Positions 8,352-15,833 of a stretch of 64,000 nucleotides of DNA are shown in pieces (position 1 is the stretch's first letter; each line of letters starts with the position of its first letter). The DNA comes from an uncultured Lachnospiraceae bacterium (GTDB lineage Bacteria; Bacillota; Clostridia; Lachnospirales; Lachnospiraceae): positions 3,100 through 67,099 of the forward strand of contig CAJUJP010000019.1 in assembly GCA_910586615.1 (NCBI GenBank), written 5' to 3'. The translations under genes were made by a program, and so were the position numbers. Below the pieces are notes generated by a model. It was not told where the DNA came from and did not search any database. It saw nothing but the letters and a program-made list of their open reading frames with translations.

Positions 8352-9239
8352 TCACGCTTTAGGAAATAAATGTAAATACAGGTCTTCCAGACAGGGTGGC
8401 TGAGGTTCGGCACCGGGAATATCTTCCTGCCGGCCCATATATCTGAGGCAGACGGTGCCGTCTTCTTCGTTGCGCAGATTGACAACCTGCACTCTGGATT
8501 CCAGCCGGCTGAGTTCCTGCGGACAAATGGCAGCCTGGAATACTTTTCCATGCATTTGGGCCACTAATTCCTGTGTGGTACCGGTCTGCAGGATGCTGCC
8601 GTTTTTCATGATGGCGTTCTGTGTTGCGATGTATTCCACATCCGAGACAATGTGGGTGGAGATCAGCACGATGCGATCTTTGGCAAATTCTGAGAGTAGA
8701 TTGCGGAAACGCACCCGTTCTCCCGGATCCAGTCCGCTGGTAGGTTCATCCAGTACGAGGAACTGCGGGTCATTTAACAGTGCCTGCCCGATGCCCACGC
8801 GCCGTTTCATGCCGCCGGAGAGTTTGATAATCTTCTTTTTGCGGACATCTTCCAGGGAAAGCAGAGAGAGCAGTTCATCAATTTTGTCTTTTGCCTGTCT
8901 GTCTGTCAAACCTTTGAGGGCGGAGATATATTCCAGATACTGCTGTACCGTAAACTCCGGATAAAAACCGAATTCCTGCGGAAGATAGCCTATGATCTCC
9001 CGATAGCAGTCGCCAAGCTGCCTGATATCAACGCCGTCATAACAGATCCGTCCGGAGGTGGGGGTCATGATACCGCAGATCATGCGCATCAGGGTGGTCT
9101 TGCCTGAGCCGTTGGCGCCCAGAAGTCCCCAGACACCGGGTGTAAAGTGCAGATTTACGTTTTCCACTGCTTTTTTGGTCTGGTTTTTGTTCTGTTTGTC
9201 CTTAAAATGTTTTGATACATTTTCCAAAGTGATTTCCAT
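8352..9239 (-). CDS. ABC transporter ATP-binding protein
   Basis: A 295-residue ATPase that powers the neighbouring ABC-2 permease. It has Walker A GANGSGKTT, Q-loop YLPQEFGFYPE, signature LSGGMKRR, Walker B FLVLDEPTSGLD and the switch His in LISTHIVSDVEYI. About 60 residues at the C-terminus form the BcrA-like tail. The start at 9239 (MEITLENVSKHF) is chosen because GGAGG lies 6 bases upstream; the longer open frame reaching 9446 has no matching N-terminus. It is co-directional with the sigma factor and the membrane proteins. Confidence 0.9.
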   Translation of the reverse strand: MEITLENVSKHFKDKQNKNQTKKAVENVNLHFTPGVWGLLGANGSGKTTLMRMICGIMTPTSGRICYDGVDIRQLGDCYREIIGYLPQEFGFYPEFTVQQYLEYISALKGLTDRQAKDKIDELLSLLSLEDVRKKKIIKLSGGMKRRVGIGQALLNDPQFLVLDEPTSGLDPGERVRFRNLLSEFAKDRIVLISTHIVSDVEYIATQNAIMKNGSILQTGTTQELVAQMHGKVFQAAICPQELSRLESRVQVVNLRNEEDGTVCLRYMGRQEDIPGAEPQPPCLEDLYLHLFPKA

Positions 9240-9318
9240 AAAATCCTCCATTCCGAAGCGTTTTCGCGACAGGTGACATGACCTTGCTAACGCAAAGCCG
9301 CAAAAGGATCCATGCTTC

Positions 9319-10074
9319 TCACGGAAGCATATTTTCCGTATTGTTTCTGGTATACAGGTTTCGGCAGCCGTAAAACAAGATACCCACACAAAGGGCAGCG
9401 TAGAGATATTGATAGATTGACTCAATATCAAAAAAAGCGGTTTCATATTTTTCTATGACTAAAATGGTCAATAGCGGCGGTAAAATGCAGAACAGGATTA
9501 CAGCACGTTCAAAAAACTGCGGCGTGGAGCGTATCCACAGCATCAGGCAGGCTGACGCGGACGTCAGAAACGGAATGACGAGGGATAAGAAGATGACCTT
9601 ATGGGTCAAATCGTAACTCCGGGCGGTAACCGCAAGAATAGACAGCATTCCCAGATCTCCGATACCGATGAAAAGAAGCTGGGACAGCAGGCAGCCTTTC
9701 ACGGAATAGAGGGTGGACTGTTCCAGTTCTGCCATGTGGTATCGTTTGGCCCTTTTCGATACAGGAACGGCACAGAAAACGATGATGCCGCTGCAGCAGC
9801 ACAGGAATTTCGAAAGTGCGGTGCTGCTCCAATAGCGGACTTCGAAGGTATGGATGAACAGGCAGCACAGGACAGCCAGTGTCATGCCCTGTACCATCCA
9901 GATCTTCCAGGCCAGAAACTTAAGCTGCTTCATGATCAGCCGGCCGAAAGAAAGGGTAGGACGGCGGTTTTGAAAGCGGTCCTGAGCCAGCCGGATGGTT
10001 TCCTGCATATGAGATGCATAGGGAATGTCCTGCTCGATTGCAAAAGCGTTGTTTTGATAGATTCTGTTCCTCAT
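9319..10074 (-). CDS. Membrane protein of the ECF/ABC operon, unknown role
   Basis: A 251-residue integral membrane protein with about six helices (WMVQGMTLAVLCCLFIHTF, FLCCCSGIIVFCAVPVS, LLSQLLFIGIGDLGMLSILAV, VIFLSLVIPFLTSASACLML, VILFCILPPLLTILVI, YLYAALCVGILFYG). A cytoplasmic N-terminus of about 55 residues begins MRNRIYQNNAFAIEQDIPY. AAGGAG precedes the ATG. It sits between the sigma factor and the transporter, where many ECF operons carry the anti-sigma factor. I see no zinc anti-sigma motif, so the N-terminal segment as a sigma-binding region is only a suggestion. It could equally be a transporter accessory subunit. Confidence 0.6.
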   Translation of the reverse strand: MRNRIYQNNAFAIEQDIPYASHMQETIRLAQDRFQNRRPTLSFGRLIMKQLKFLAWKIWMVQGMTLAVLCCLFIHTFEVRYWSSTALSKFLCCCSGIIVFCAVPVSKRAKRYHMAELEQSTLYSVKGCLLSQLLFIGIGDLGMLSILAVTARSYDLTHKVIFLSLVIPFLTSASACLMLWIRSTPQFFERAVILFCILPPLLTILVIEKYETAFFDIESIYQYLYAALCVGILFYGCRNLYTRNNTENMLP

Positions 10075-10150
10075 AGCGACTCCTTGCTTTTATGGGTGCT
10101 CGTTTATGACAGGGTTTTCGGGTTGTGGTGTCTGACAGCAGCCGGGGTGT

Positions 10151-10681
10151 CTATACCGGCCTGTCCGGGGAATGCTGACGCATTTTTGCCAGTGCACGGC
10201 GGAGCTTTGTCTGTATGGTGCGCAGAGGCATTCCGGTAATGGAGGCAATTTCACGGTGAGTCAGTTCCTGCCCGTATTTTAAAAGAACAAGTTCCCTGGT
10301 TTCGCTGTCCAGACAGGTCAACATTGCCGTCAACTGCTGCCGCTTTTCGATGATTTCATAGGCAGCATCGGAAACACCGGCCGTTTGAGATAATTCTTCG
10401 GTCAGGGGCTCTGCTGCCGGAGAGCGCCGCAGCATGTCAATGCATGTATTGGAGGCGATCCGGTAGAGAAAAGCCCGGAATTGACCTTTATGGTCATAGC
10501 GGTGTATAAACCGGATCAGCTTAAGAAATGTTTCCTGGGTGGCATCCAGTGCGCTTTCCCTGTCCGGCATGTGCCACAGGCAGTAGCGCAGAATCGCCGG
10601 ATAGTACAGTGCTATCAGTTCATCCAGGCATTCCCGCCGGCCGTTATGAATTTCTCTGATCAATTCGTCCTCACGTGCCAA
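10151..10681 (-). CDS. ECF-type RNA polymerase sigma factor
   Basis: A 176-residue sigma-70 family protein of the extracytoplasmic-function class. Region 2 is clear: ILRYCLWHMPDRESALDATQ, ETFLKLIRF, and FRAFLYRIASNTCIDMLRR. Region 4 is also clear: LDSETRELVLLKYGQELT and HREIASITGMPLRTIQTKLRR. The start codon is TTG at 10681, with AAGGAAAA about 8 bases upstream; no ATG is available. It heads an operon of a membrane protein and an ABC-2 transporter, so it probably responds to envelope or antibiotic stress and drives its own operon. That regulation is inferred from organisation only. Confidence 0.88.
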   Translation of the reverse strand: MAREDELIREIHNGRRECLDELIALYYPAILRYCLWHMPDRESALDATQETFLKLIRFIHRYDHKGQFRAFLYRIASNTCIDMLRRSPAAEPLTEELSQTAGVSDAAYEIIEKRQQLTAMLTCLDSETRELVLLKYGQELTHREIASITGMPLRTIQTKLRRALAKMRQHSPDRPV

Positions 10682-11040
10682 AATGTTTTCCTTTTCCCCG
10701 GCCTCATTGCATAATCTGGCGGATAGATGTACCGTGCGATACAGGCAGGCTTTCTACATGAGTGTCCTGCAAAAACCTGTTACAAACCCCGGACATAAAT
10801 CCGACCATGTACAAAATACGGTGCAGATCTTATAGAAGATATTAATAAAACGCTGTACAGAAACAGAATGATTCACTTTTTTGAAAAATTTATCACTGCA
10901 CATAAATCACTGAATATAAACCAAAACATATAGGTTGTATATGACTGCATACAAAAAACCGGCTGACAGAGGTATCTTCCATGCCAAAAAGACAGGAAAC
11001 ATACCGGACTGTCCGAGCCGGTCTTCTTATTATTTTGAGT
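10682..11040. other. Intergenic region upstream of the sigma-factor operon
   Basis: There is no credible gene in this stretch; the plus-strand open frame at 10935-11168 runs into the neighbouring gene and a repeat. A dyad (ACCGG 11003-11007 / CCGGT 11018-11022, enclosing CGGAC/GTCCG) followed by T-rich sequence could be a weak terminator. The promoter of the sigma-factor operon should lie here on the minus strand, but I could not fix it. Confidence 0.4.
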
Positions 11041-11100
11041 TTATTCGAGTCCGCGAAGCGGATCTCGCAAAGTTAATTTGCGAAGCAAATTACTTTTTTT
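11041..11100 (+). repeat. Dispersed double-hairpin repeat (GCGAAGC-capped), solitary copy
   Basis: This 60-base copy is nearly identical to the one at 48221-48280. Hairpin 1 is TCCGC-GAA-GCGGA inside GAG/CTC. Hairpin 2 is AATTTGC-GAA-GCAAATT with a following T7 run. It lies directly at the 3' end of the MFS gene on the opposite strand. Both stems are closed by the sequence GCGAAGC, known as an exceptionally stable mini-hairpin. Confidence 0.85.
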
Positions 11101-12406
11101 ATCGGGTCTTGGCATCTTTATCCATCGGGCGCACCAGGAAGATACTCATCAGCAGTGCTACGATATAGAGCACGATGGTCAGGTATAATACGTTCTGGTA
11201 TCCCACAGGATTGATGCTGTTGCCGTGTGAGTCGGTCATAAACTCACCGGTTTTGTTTACGATCAGGTTTGCCACCTGGTTACCTGTCAGTCCCGCAAAT
11301 GCCCATGCCGACAAAGTGATTCCGTGCAGTGCGCTGATGCTGCCCATGCCGTAATGGTCGGAGAGAAGCGTCGGTACATTGGAGAAGCCGCCGCCGTAAC
11401 CTGCATTGACAACGAAGATCAGACCGAGAACGAGAACGATCAGAAGGATATTTCCCTGGCCGTTCTTGATGCCGCCTGTCAGCATTACCAGCGCGGTAAA
11501 GATGATGGAGAGCACGAAAATAATCTTGTAAATCGTGTTACGGTCTTTCATGGTGTCCGCCCATGCGGAGAAGCCCAGACGTCCGCCGGCATTGAAAACA
11601 GCGGAAACGGTGGAGATAACGCCTACAACACCTGCCAGACCGATACATTTCACGATCATTTTCTCCTGGGAGATCAGTGCAAGACCGCAGGTGATGTTGA
11701 TGTAGAACATCAGCCAGATACCGATATAGTTGGCAACGGGTCTTGTCTTGATGACAGACATAATGCCCTGGCCTTTTTCTTTCTTCTGAGGCTCATGCCA
11801 GCCTTCGGGTTTCTTGAGCAGGATATGTCCCGCAAACATCATGATGAAGTATACTACTGCCAGGATCAGGAACATCTTGTAGATGCCGCCGTCACCAAGG
11901 TTATCCAGCATTGCCTGCATGATGGGGCTTGCGATGGCCTTGGCAGCGCCGAAGCCTGCAACGGCGAGTCCGGTTGCGAGGCCCTTACGATCCTCAAACC
12001 AGAGCATCAGTGTTTTTACCGGTGACAAGTATCCGGTTCCCAGACCCACGCCCATGATGAAACCGTAACATATGTAAATACCGATCAGTGCTACCGGACT
12101 CTGGGGATTCTGTCCGCCATAATAGATGAAAAATCCGGTGCCTGCCATACCTGCCGCAAAACAGATTGCGGCGATCAGAGAGGATTTGTGAATATCCTTC
12201 TCAACAACGTTTCCTAAAAATGCCGCTGACATTCCTAAAAAGAAGATCGCGAAGCTGAACGCCCACTCGGTTGCACCCTTGCTGAAACCGATATAGTCTG
12301 CGATCTCCTGGCTGAAGATGGACCAGCAGTAGACTGTACCGATACTGCAGTGGAGCAGGAGTGCCGGGATTGCGGCACATACCCATTTGTTTTGATTCTT
12401 TTTCAT
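11099..12406 (-). CDS. MFS transporter, oxalate/formate antiporter (OFA) family
   Basis: A 435-residue major facilitator with 12 predicted helices, closest by eye to the OFA group. It has the N-terminal SIGTVYCWSIFSQEIADYIG, the helix-4 motif YGFIMGVGLGTGYLSPVKT, the loop WFEDRKGLATGLAVAGFG and the second-half YGGGFSNVPTLLSDHYG. These carriers exchange small carboxylates; oxalate specificity should not be assumed. The ATG at 12406 has AAAGAAAGGA upstream. The gene is monocistronic and its 3' end touches the double-hairpin repeat, which probably ends transcription. Confidence 0.88.
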   Translation of the reverse strand: MKKNQNKWVCAAIPALLLHCSIGTVYCWSIFSQEIADYIGFSKGATEWAFSFAIFFLGMSAAFLGNVVEKDIHKSSLIAAICFAAGMAGTGFFIYYGGQNPQSPVALIGIYICYGFIMGVGLGTGYLSPVKTLMLWFEDRKGLATGLAVAGFGAAKAIASPIMQAMLDNLGDGGIYKMFLILAVVYFIMMFAGHILLKKPEGWHEPQKKEKGQGIMSVIKTRPVANYIGIWLMFYINITCGLALISQEKMIVKCIGLAGVVGVISTVSAVFNAGGRLGFSAWADTMKDRNTIYKIIFVLSIIFTALVMLTGGIKNGQGNILLIVLVLGLIFVVNAGYGGGFSNVPTLLSDHYGMGSISALHGITLSAWAFAGLTGNQVANLIVNKTGEFMTDSHGNSINPVGYQNVLYLTIVLYIVALLMSIFLVRPMDKDAKTR

Positions 12407-12779
12407 TGTGCAAAGTGTCCTTTCTTTGGTTATAGAGAATTACTGCCGGAAGGGTCATACCCCGTCGCAGAATAGTAAAATCCCACTACATTTTACTCCT
12501 ATCGTATGAAAAATTCAAGGTGCGTTTTCATAATGAAGAAAGCCAGGTTACTGTCCGCACAGAACTTGGCATTTACGGCTAAGTCTGTACGAAAACGTAT
12601 ATATTGCAAAGTCATACAATGTCCGGCCGGTATAAAGATGCAGCTTTATGTACATGATTAACAGGAAAGGAAAACGATTCGGGGTTTTAAGTTTGAGGTG
12701 CGGATGCACCGGTTACATGCAAAGAGAAGAGCGGGAAGAGTTTTCTGGTAAAATGCAGGAAAGGGCCAGGGTATTTTTG
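12407..12779. other. Divergent intergenic region with hairpin and a repeated motif
   Basis: This region separates the MFS gene and the FAD oxidoreductase gene. It contains a hairpin (ACTTGGC 12564-12570 / GCTAAGT 12578-12584) immediately before the 23-base motif at 12587-12609, which recurs at 24887-24909. The open frame continues upstream of my chosen oxidoreductase start to 12648, so part of it could be coding if that start is used. Confidence 0.45.
12587..12609 (+). repeat. 23-base dispersed motif, copy 1
   Basis: GTACGAAAACGTATATATTG followed by CAA matches the sequence at 24887-24909 with one difference in 23. Both copies lie on the plus strand, 170-200 bases upstream of a plus-strand gene. 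Confidence 0.6.
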
Positions 12780-14096
12780 ATGGAATCTGTTTGGAGTAAA
12801 ACGGCGGAACTTCCGCAGTTTCAGAGGCTGGAAGGAAATGTGAAAACTGACGTACTGATCATCGGCGGCGGGATTACGGGCATTTTGTGTGCACACTTTT
12901 TACAGGAGAGGGGCATTGACTATGTACTGGTGGAAGGGGAAAGAATCTGTCATGGTGTGACCGGTAATACAACGGCCAAGATCACGGCACAGCACGGGCT
13001 GACTTATGCAAAGCTGATCAGGCGGGCGGGGCTTGAGCGGGCGAAGCTTTATCTGGAAGCCAATCAGGAAGCGGTGGCGAAGTACGCTGAGCTGGCGGCG
13101 GAGATACCCTGTGACTTTGCGGAGAAAACGGCCTATGTGTATTCCGTGGATAACCGGAGGAAACTGGAACAGGAGGCGGAGGCCTACGGAATGCTGGGGC
13201 TGGACGATAAGGTGGTGGACCCGGTGGAACTTCCTTTTTCCACGGTAGGAGCAGTCAGAATGCAGCGGCAGGCCCAGTTTCATCCGCTCAGGTTTCTTGC
13301 CGGGATAGCAGGCGGACTGAATATCTTTGAGCATTCTTTTGTCACACAGCTGCTGCCTGGAAAGGCGCTCACGAAGGAGGGCAGCATTGCTTATCAGAAA
13401 GTTATTTTTGCCACTCATTTTCCTGTTGATAATAAGCATGGATGGTATTTTCTCAAACTGTATCAGCACCGTTCCTACGTGATCGCGCTGGAACAGGCGG
13501 CACAGCTTAAGGGAATGTATGTGGATGAGGCAAAGAAAGGCATGTCTTTCAGAGGATATAAGGATCTGCTTCTGGTGGGCGGCGGCAGTCACAGAACCGG
13601 CAAAAAAGGAGGAAACTGGCAGGAACTGAGGGATTTTGCCGAGCGGTACTATCCCCGTGCCGTAGAGCGGTATCACTGGGCGGCCCAGGACTGTATGCCT
13701 CTGGATGAAGCACCCTATATCGGCGTTTATTCTCCGGCCATGCCGGATTGTTACGTTGCCACCGGTTTTCGGAAATGGGGAATAACATCTGCTATGGTAT
13801 CTGCCATGGTGCTGACTGATCTGGTACAGGGCATTGAGAATCCCTATGCGGAACTGTTTCATCCGGCCAGGAGCATCTGGACGAAACAGTTAGCCTGTAA
13901 CGGTGCAGAAGCTGTCCTTAATATGCTTACGCCCACGGTGCCCAGATGTCCCCATCTGGGATGTGCCCTGAAGTGGAACAGGGCGGAACATTCATGGGAC
14001 TGCCCCTGTCACGGTTCGCGGTTTTCTGAGGAGGGGGAACTACTGGATAATCCGGCGGCCGGCGGTCTGAAGAAAATCGGCCGGAAGGGTAATTAA
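12780..14096 (+). CDS. FAD-dependent oxidoreductase fused to a Rieske [2Fe-2S] domain
   Basis: A 438-residue fusion. The N-terminal part is a DAO-type flavoprotein with the dinucleotide-binding VLIIGGGITGILCAHFL and the usual GNTTAKITAQHGLTY block. The C-terminus is a Rieske domain with Cys390 and His392 in CPHLGC and Cys408 and His411 in CPCHGS, completing C-x-H ... C-x2-H. Electrons probably pass between flavin and cluster; the substrate (amine or amino acid type) is unknown. I use the ATG at 12780 because MESVWSKTAELPQFQRL is the usual opening of this family. ATGs at 12753 and 12648 are alternatives with no better conservation. A strong terminator follows. The protein stands alone with no dedicated reductase nearby. 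Confidence 0.85.
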   Translation: MESVWSKTAELPQFQRLEGNVKTDVLIIGGGITGILCAHFLQERGIDYVLVEGERICHGVTGNTTAKITAQHGLTYAKLIRRAGLERAKLYLEANQEAVAKYAELAAEIPCDFAEKTAYVYSVDNRRKLEQEAEAYGMLGLDDKVVDPVELPFSTVGAVRMQRQAQFHPLRFLAGIAGGLNIFEHSFVTQLLPGKALTKEGSIAYQKVIFATHFPVDNKHGWYFLKLYQHRSYVIALEQAAQLKGMYVDEAKKGMSFRGYKDLLLVGGGSHRTGKKGGNWQELRDFAERYYPRAVERYHWAAQDCMPLDEAPYIGVYSPAMPDCYVATGFRKWGITSAMVSAMVLTDLVQGIENPYAELFHPARSIWTKQLACNGAEAVLNMLTPTVPRCPHLGCALKWNRAEHSWDCPCHGSRFSEEGELLDNPAAGGLKKIGRKGN

Positions 14097-14166
14097 ACTG
14101 TCTGTTCACGGTGAAACAGGTATATAGTAATAGAAGACACGGGTAAGATCCCTGCGCCGCCGCGGT

Positions 14167-14193
14167 AAAAAAACGAGCTCTGCTCGTTTTTTT
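14167..14193 (+). terminator. Strong rho-independent terminator after the oxidoreductase gene
   Basis: AAAAAAACGAGC (14167-14178) and GCTCGTTTTTTT (14182-14193) form a perfect 12-bp stem with a 3-base loop. The A-tract and T-tract make it bidirectional. Confidence 0.9.
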
Positions 14194-14249
14194 GTGCTCA
14201 TGGGCAAGGATCCGGCCGGGTCTGTATAAAAAAGGAGGAGGTTCTGCAA

Positions 14250-14501
14250 ATGATGAAAGAAAGCCGAAGTGACAACAGAAAAAGAAGGGAAATGACGGAA
14301 AGCTTTACGGTTCGGCTCACGGATCCGATGGTCTATGACAAACTGAGCATTCTCTGTGCGGAGTATTCTGTATCTGCAGAACTGCTGATCAATGAGGCAG
14401 TCAGGCGGCTGCTCGATGACATTGCTTTTGTGAGAAGCCTGCGAACCGGTACATCAGGCCTGCGGCAGCCCGCTAACTGTCTTCCTGATCCAGACAGGTA
14501 A
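14250..14501 (+). CDS. Small ribbon-helix-helix-like protein
   Basis: An 83-residue protein preceded by a near-consensus AGGAGGAGG ribosome site 8 bases before the ATG. The centre (ESFTVRLTDPMVYDKLSILC, then AEYSVSAELLINEAVRRLLDD) has the strand-helix-helix look of a CopG/Arc ribbon-helix-helix fold and suggests DNA binding. The last 29 bases overlap the end of the convergent XRE regulator gene. No partner toxin is seen. A DNA-binding role is inferred from the pattern only. Confidence 0.6.
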   Translation: MMKESRSDNRKRREMTESFTVRLTDPMVYDKLSILCAEYSVSAELLINEAVRRLLDDIAFVRSLRTGTSGLRQPANCLPDPDR

Positions 14502-14805
14502 AAATCATGCGTAAGATACTGATAGCCATCTGCTTGCGCCTCAGCGGCTGACAGTCAATAATCTGCTTAAACTGTTCTGTTATATTGGCATTGTTGTCTT
14601 CCACTGAATCGGTGAGCATGTAGTCAACAGTCACGCCGAGTCTGTTAACGAGCCTTACCAGTGTGTCCAGGGTAAGGCTTCGTTCTCCTCGTTCGATAGC
14701 GCCCATGTATGTATCTGAAATATCGATATCTTCTGCAAGTTCAGCCTGGGTAAGCCCCAGATTCTGACGCTCTTCCCGGATTCTTCTTCCTAATTTTTTA
14801 TAATC
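14473..14805 (-). CDS. XRE-family transcriptional regulator
   Basis: A 110-residue regulator with a Cro/C1-type helix-turn-helix in residues 4-60 (LGRRIREERQNLGLTQAELA, then EDIDISDTYMGAIERGERSL and TLDTLVRLVNRLGVTVDYML). A C-terminal helical tail (QFKQIIDCQPLRRKQMAISI) is of the kind often found in clostridial single-domain XRE proteins. The start at 14805 is chosen because GGAGGG lies 7 bases upstream; the frame extends to 14838. Its promoter region carries a 9-bp palindrome around a TACAAT box, consistent with autoregulation. It is divergent from the polysaccharide operon and could control it. Confidence 0.85.
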   Translation of the reverse strand, partial: DYKKLGRRIREERQNLGLTQAELAEDIDISDTYMGAIERGERSLTLDTLVRLVNRLGVTVDYMLTDSVEDNNANITEQFKQIIDCQPLRRKQMAISILRMIFTCLDQEDS

Positions 14806-14829
14806 CATATGATTACCCTCCAACATGAG

Positions 14830-14865
14830 TATTCCCATCTTTATTGTACAGAGAGCATGGGAATA
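14830..14865 (-). promoter_or_regulatory. Candidate operator/promoter of the XRE regulator
   Basis: TATTCCCAT (14830-14838) and ATGGGAATA (14857-14865) are exact inverted arms with 18 bases between them. The spacer carries TACAAT on the minus strand (14842-14847), a plausible -10 for the regulator gene. The arrangement suits binding by a dimeric repressor. Confidence 0.5.
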
Positions 14866-14893
14866 GAAAAAACATCTAAAAGGGGTATTTATA

Positions 14894-14923
14894 TTGACTA
14901 AAGGAGGTATTGCGTGATATATT
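14894..14923 (+). promoter_or_regulatory. Promoter of the membrane glycosyl-transfer operon
   Basis: TTGACT (14894-14899), an 18-base spacer and TATATT (14918-14923) form a SigA-type promoter about 100 bases before the glycosyltransferase start at 15027. Confidence 0.5.
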
Positions 14924-15026
14924 TAGCTGAGTTATGTTGGGGAATCCAGAAAAACAGATATTTCAGTGTTGTGTAAAGAGAGGGACAGACGGGGGATTAG
15001 GAATCTCTACGGAAGAGGAAACAGAG

Positions 15027-15752
15027 ATGGAAAAGACGGTTATTGTGATGCCTGTGGCAAATGAAGAGGAATCCATGGAGCAGGTTTTAGAGGGAATCCT
15101 TGGGCTGCCCTATGACTCTTTGTATTTGTATGTTGTGATGGATGGCTATTCCAGAGATCGGACGGCGGACATTGTGAAAGAGTATGAAAAAAAGACGGAA
15201 GGAAAAATCCGGTATATTTATCATGAAAAATCCTACGGGGTTATCAGTTGTTATCTGGAGGGTTTCAGGCGTGCCCTGGAGGATGGCGCCGGGTGGATCA
15301 TAGAAATGGACGGCGGGGGAAGCCATCTGCCCTCCCAGGTGCCGGAATTTATTGAGAAGCTGGAACAGGGCTATGAGTGCGTGTGGGGATCCAGGTTCAT
15401 AAAAGGCGGGAAGGTCACAGACGACCCGGTCTACAGGAGAATGCTGAGTAAAGGCGGGACCGTTCTGGCCAATCTGGTGCTGGGCACGAGATTACAGGAT
15501 ATGACAAGCGGGTTTGAGGGATTTCAGCGGAATGTGCTGGAAGAAATGAAGCTGGGAGAATTTTTGTCCAGGGGGCATATGTACCAGACGGAGATGAGAT
15601 ATTATTGCCGGGACAAAAAAGCGGTGGAGGTTCCGATTCATTACCGGGGGTCAAAATCCGGGCTTCATGCGGGATCGGTGACAGAGGCGCTGCGGATTTT
15701 ATTCCGGTTAAAAGAGCATGAGAAAAACATTAAAAACACCGGAAATACGTGA
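15027..15752 (+). CDS. Family 2 glycosyltransferase, DPM1/polyprenyl-phosphate type
   Basis: A 241-residue GT-A enzyme without membrane helices. It probably moves a sugar from a nucleotide donor to polyprenyl phosphate or a glycan at the cytoplasmic membrane face. Visible are VIVMPVANEEESMEQVLEGI, the donor-site VVMDGYSRDRT, and WIIEMDGGGSHLP where DPM1-like enzymes have their D-x-D followed by S-H-x-P. The later CVWGSRFIKGG and TSGFEGFQR are also family features. The D-x-D is altered to D-G-G in this copy, which is noteworthy. The start at 15027 has AGAGGAA upstream; the open frame begins at 14934. It is the first gene of the operon running to 22764. Confidence 0.85.
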   Translation: MEKTVIVMPVANEEESMEQVLEGILGLPYDSLYLYVVMDGYSRDRTADIVKEYEKKTEGKIRYIYHEKSYGVISCYLEGFRRALEDGAGWIIEMDGGGSHLPSQVPEFIEKLEQGYECVWGSRFIKGGKVTDDPVYRRMLSKGGTVLANLVLGTRLQDMTSGFEGFQRNVLEEMKLGEFLSRGHMYQTEMRYYCRDKKAVEVPIHYRGSKSGLHAGSVTEALRILFRLKEHEKNIKNTGNT

Positions 15753-15833
15753 ATTTCTGCAGAAATCTGAGATTTTGCAGTTTTCTGTTTAAGCAGTACC
15801 GCAAGCAGGCTTGTGATATACATGGAGGTTAAA

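Noticed and set aside
12900..13862. 320-codon minus-strand frame antisense to the Rieske oxidoreductase
   Set aside because: Basic, low-information translation; the sense strand has complete flavin and Rieske motifs.
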